From contig CAVTIX010000015.1 of the NCBI GenBank assembly GCA_963734725.1, forward strand, positions 62,001 through 126,000: a stretch of DNA of 64,000 nucleotides. Reading direction: 5' to 3'. Positions 61,399-64,000 of this stretch are shown in pieces. This DNA comes from DASXKD01 sp963734725 (GTDB lineage Bacteria; Actinomycetota; Actinomycetes; Streptosporangiales; Streptosporangiaceae). The translations under genes and the position numbers were made by a program. The notes below the pieces were generated by a model, which made no database searches, had not been told where the DNA came from, and saw nothing but the letters and a program-made list of their open reading frames with translations. Positions within the stretch are counted from its first letter, which is position 1. Each line of letters opens with the position of its first letter.

Positions 61399-63039
61399 TC
61401 AGCGCTCCTCGACCACCGTGTAGTCGCCGCGGGCGTAGCTGTCCCGGATCCTCGTCTTGGCGAACTTGCCCACGCCGGTCTTCGGCACCTCGTCGATGAA
61501 CGACCACCGGTCGGGGAGTTGCCAGCGCGGCACCCGTTCGGCCAGGAAGGCGCGCAGCTCCGCGGCCGTCACCGAGGCCTCGGGCATCAGCACCACGCAG
61601 GCCAGCGGCCGCTCGCCCCACTTGTCGTCCGGGATCCCGATGACCGCGGCCTCGCTGACCTGCGGGTGCGCCATAAGCTCGTTCTCCAGCACCATGGAGG
61701 AGATCCATTCGCCGCCGGACTTGATGACGTCCTTGGCCCGGTCGGTCAGCGTCACGTAACCGAGCGGGTCGATGGTCCCGACGTCGCCGGTGCGCAGCCA
61801 GCCGTCGTGGAACTTCTGCGGGTCGTCATCTCCGTAGTAGGCGCCGGTCACCCAGGGTCCGCGCACCTCGACCTCGCCCACGGCCTTGCCGTCGTGCGGC
61901 AGGACAGCGCCGCCGTCCCCGACCAGCCGTGCCTCCACGGCGCACACCAGGCGGCCCTGGGTGTCCCGGTAGGCCCACGCCTGGTCGGCGGGAGTGCCGG
62001 CCGGCGGGTGTGCCACGCTACCGATCGGTGAGGTCTCCGTCATTCCCCATGCCTGGAGGATGAGCACGCCGAGTTCCTTCTCGAACGCCTCCATGAGCGC
62101 GTGCGGGACGGCGGAGCCGCCGCAGGCCACCAGGCGCAGCGAAGAAATGTCCCCGCCGTGCGCGCGGATGTGCTGGAGCAGGCCGTTCCAGATCGTCGGC
62201 ACCGCGCCCGCCACGGTCGGGCGTTCGGACTCGATGAGCTTGACCAGCGGCTCTGGCTGGAGAAACCGGTCCGGCATGATCAGGTCCGCGCCCGACATGA
62301 CCGCCGCGTAGGGCAGGCCCCAGGCGTTGGCGTGGAACATGGGGACCACGGGCAGCACGCGGTCGCGCTCGGACACGCCCAGGGTGTTGCCCATGCAGAC
62401 GCCCATCGAGTGGAGATACGCCGACCGGTGGCTGTAGACGACTCCCTTGGGGAGGCCGGTGGTGCCGCTGGTGTAGCACATGGCGGCCGCCGACCGCTCG
62501 TCCGGTTCCGCCCACGCGAACGACTCGGGCATCCCGGCCAGCAGTTCCTCGTAGGAGTGCACCTCGCGGCCGGGGCCCGCGAGCTGCGCGGCGTGGCCGG
62601 GCACTTCCTCAGCCGGGCCGGTCACCAGGATGTGCCGGATCGTCTCGGCGTGCCCGAGCACTTGGGCCAGCAGCGGAACGAGCGAGGGATCCACGATGAC
62701 CGCGTGGTCGGCCGCATGGTCGGCGATGTAGCCGAGCTGGGCGGGGTCCAGCCGCAGGTTGAGGGTGTGCAGCACCGCGCCCATGGAGGGGATGGCGAGA
62801 TAGGCCTCCAGGTGCGGGGCGTTGTTCCACATCAGGGTGGCGACGCGCTGGTCGCCGTCCACGCCGAGGCTGCGCAGCGCGCCGGCCAGCTTCGCGGCCC
62901 GGGCCCCGGTCCGCCCGTAGCTCTGTCCCTGCGACCCTTCGCCGGTCCAGGTCCGGACCTCACGATCGGCAAAGATGGTGGTGCCGTAACGCATCAGCGC
63001 TGTCACCGTCAGCGGGACATCCATCATCGTGCTGCGCAC
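61399..63039 (-). CDS. Long-chain fatty-acid-CoA ligase / acyl-CoA synthetase
   Basis: 546 residues from GTG 63039, with GGGAGG 6 bp upstream; the frame is open further but without sense. AMP-binding motifs: YTSGTTGLPKG (189-199), GMTETSP, GWLRTGDVG, then DRAKDVIKSGGEWIS and the C-terminal GKFAKTRIR with the catalytic Lys. The enzyme activates a fatty acid to acyl-AMP and then acyl-CoA. It belongs to the medium/long-chain FadD group. Chain-length preference cannot be read. It follows tRNA-Ser(GCU) on the chromosomal side. Confidence 0.92.
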   Translation of the reverse strand: MRSTMMDVPLTVTALMRYGTTIFADREVRTWTGEGSQGQSYGRTGARAAKLAGALRSLGVDGDQRVATLMWNNAPHLEAYLAIPSMGAVLHTLNLRLDPAQLGYIADHAADHAVIVDPSLVPLLAQVLGHAETIRHILVTGPAEEVPGHAAQLAGPGREVHSYEELLAGMPESFAWAEPDERSAAAMCYTSGTTGLPKGVVYSHRSAYLHSMGVCMGNTLGVSERDRVLPVVPMFHANAWGLPYAAVMSGADLIMPDRFLQPEPLVKLIESERPTVAGAVPTIWNGLLQHIRAHGGDISSLRLVACGGSAVPHALMEAFEKELGVLILQAWGMTETSPIGSVAHPPAGTPADQAWAYRDTQGRLVCAVEARLVGDGGAVLPHDGKAVGEVEVRGPWVTGAYYGDDDPQKFHDGWLRTGDVGTIDPLGYVTLTDRAKDVIKSGGEWISSMVLENELMAHPQVSEAAVIGIPDDKWGERPLACVVLMPEASVTAAELRAFLAERVPRWQLPDRWSFIDEVPKTGVGKFAKTRIRDSYARGDYTVVEER

Positions 63040-63314
63040 AAGCCACCTCCCTGGACCCGGCGCACCGGCCTTCTCCCGGCGCCCGTGCGCCCACCACCTC
63101 TTGGGGGGATCGTGCCACGACTGCGTCGTATCGTCACCTTTTCCGTAGGCATGCACCCGGATCCAGGGCGCGGGAGGCCCGGCATCCCGGGCCTCCCGCG
63201 CCGGGCTCCGGCCGATGGTCTTTCTCCGGCTTTCTAAAGCCTTCTAGGGTTTAACGCAGAGAGCGGGATATTAGGGAATGGCCTAACCGAGGGGCTTCGC
63301 CGGGCCGGCGTGGT

Positions 63315-64000
63315 TCAGGCCGGCTGGGTGCGCAGGAACTTGCCGAAGTGGGGGACGGTGAAAGCGATAAGCCCGCGCTCGGAGCTGTAGATAAGCCCCT
63401 TCTTGATGAGGCCGTCCCGGGACGGGGAAAGGCTCGACGGCTTACGCCCGAGTTCGTCGGCGACCTGCGACGTCGGCACCGGGTCGTCACCCAGCATGGC
63501 CATCGCCCGCATGTACTCGCGCTCAGCCGGGGTGGCCCGGTCGTAACGGCTGCCGAAGAAGCCCACCGCCAGTTCCGCCTCGGCCTGCGGGCCTGCCACC
63601 GTCACGTCTGCCGCGGTGACCGGGCTCGCGGCCGCCGCGTCCCAGGTGACCTTGCCGTACGCCTGGACGAAATAGGGGTAGCCGTCGGCGGCCCGGTACA
63701 GGGCGTCCAGCGCCTCCTGGGTGAAGTCCGCGCCCTCCCGCCGGGCCGGCGCGAGCAGCGCCTGGTCGGCGGCGGCCCGGTCCAGCCGGTCGATCGGCAC
63801 ATAACGAAACAGCCGCTCGGAGTAGCTCTTGCTCGCTGACAGGACCGAGGGCAGGTGCGGCAGGCCGGCGCCGACCACGATCAGCGGTCCCGCGGTCTGG
63901 GACAACTCGTGGGTGGCGGCGCAGAGCGCGGACACATCCACCGGCGGCACGTCCTGCATCTCGTCGATGAACAAGGCGATGCCCACGCCCAGGTCGGTCG
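63315..64000 (-). CDS. AAA ATPase with winged-helix C-terminus, N-terminus cut by window edge
   Basis: At least 228 residues; the start lies beyond the window. The Walker B strand IALFIDEMQDVP is near the edge and a sensor-1-like GPLIVVGAGLPHLP follows. The lid region includes ALDALYRAADGYPYFVQAYG, and the final 70 residues form a winged helix (AEREYMRAMAMLGDDPVPTS, then LIKKGLIYSSERGLIAFTVP). This matches Orc1/Cdc6-like archaeal-type AAA proteins common in actinobacteria, whose targets are mostly unknown. Confidence 0.8.
   Translation of the reverse strand, partial: TDLGVGIALFIDEMQDVPPVDVSALCAATHELSQTAGPLIVVGAGLPHLPSVLSASKSYSERLFRYVPIDRLDRAAADQALLAPARREGADFTQEALDALYRAADGYPYFVQAYGKVTWDAAAASPVTAADVTVAGPQAEAELAVGFFGSRYDRATPAEREYMRAMAMLGDDPVPTSQVADELGRKPSSLSPSRDGLIKKGLIYSSERGLIAFTVPHFGKFLRTQPA

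Noticed and set aside
1..64000. CRISPR array, retron, intact prophage or integrase
   Set aside because: No regularly spaced repeat array, reverse transcriptase, structural phage genes or recombinase with catalytic motifs was found on either strand. Only the IS110 and IS630 transposases are recognisable as intact.

Overview
The window is high-GC actinobacterial DNA. Supporting evidence is GC-rich codon usage, the tadA / tRNA-Ser / deaminase-associated-protein block, an ECF41-type sigma factor, MalT-like LuxR regulators, IS110 and IS630 elements, and remnants of an actinomycete integrative conjugative element (AICE). I cannot name a genus. No rRNA genes, CRISPR array or intact integrase are visible.

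Left part (1-25 kb), mainly chromosomal or old accessory DNA: a DUF2182 membrane protein cut by the window edge; a flavin oxidoreductase divergent from its probable TetR regulator; an orphan sufB translationally coupled to a winged-helix regulator; a TetR/Hsp20 pair sharing three operator boxes at 21-bp spacing; small stress-type proteins (hydrophobic peptide, broken PRC-barrel, CsbD); an ECF41 sigma factor divergent from a drug-type ABC exporter; a phosphate group (PHS symporter, PhoU, Tat-exported phosphoesterase); a decayed NB-ARC/TPR gene; and a frameshifted secreted glycoside-hydrolase-like gene.

Middle (25.1-52 kb) is the most interesting part. An intact tRNA-Ser(CGA), 10 bp downstream of tadA, is preceded by three copies of only its 3' half at 25.3, 28.6 and 38.4 kb. 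All are in the same orientation, all end at the anticodon loop, and all are flanked by conserved arm-like sequence. This reads as a tandem array of integrated elements (A-B 3.2 kb, B-C 9.8 kb, C-D 13.5 kb) without a recognisable integrase. Cargo includes a membrane glycosyltransferase-like protein, a carboxymuconolactone-decarboxylase family protein, a large frameshifted LuxR regulator, a HigB/HigA-like toxin-antitoxin pair, an IS110 nested in another IS110, an IS630, and an ABC exporter plus DesK/DesR-like two-component module with a duplicated 89-bp leader.

Right part (52-64 kb): tadA and its associated protein, a PH-domain membrane protein, a broken EamA transporter divergent from an XRE-cupin regulator, then a second integration locus at tRNA-Ser(GCU) (61.2 kb). 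A 3' half copy of that tRNA lies at 57.4 kb, and the 3.8 kb between holds the C-terminal remnant of an AICE FtsK-like transfer ATPase and small AICE-type genes. A fatty-acyl-CoA ligase and an edge-truncated AAA ATPase close the window.

Single-base frameshifts are unusually common, both in islands and in chromosomal genes. They could be real decay or base-calling error, and several annotations depend on which.
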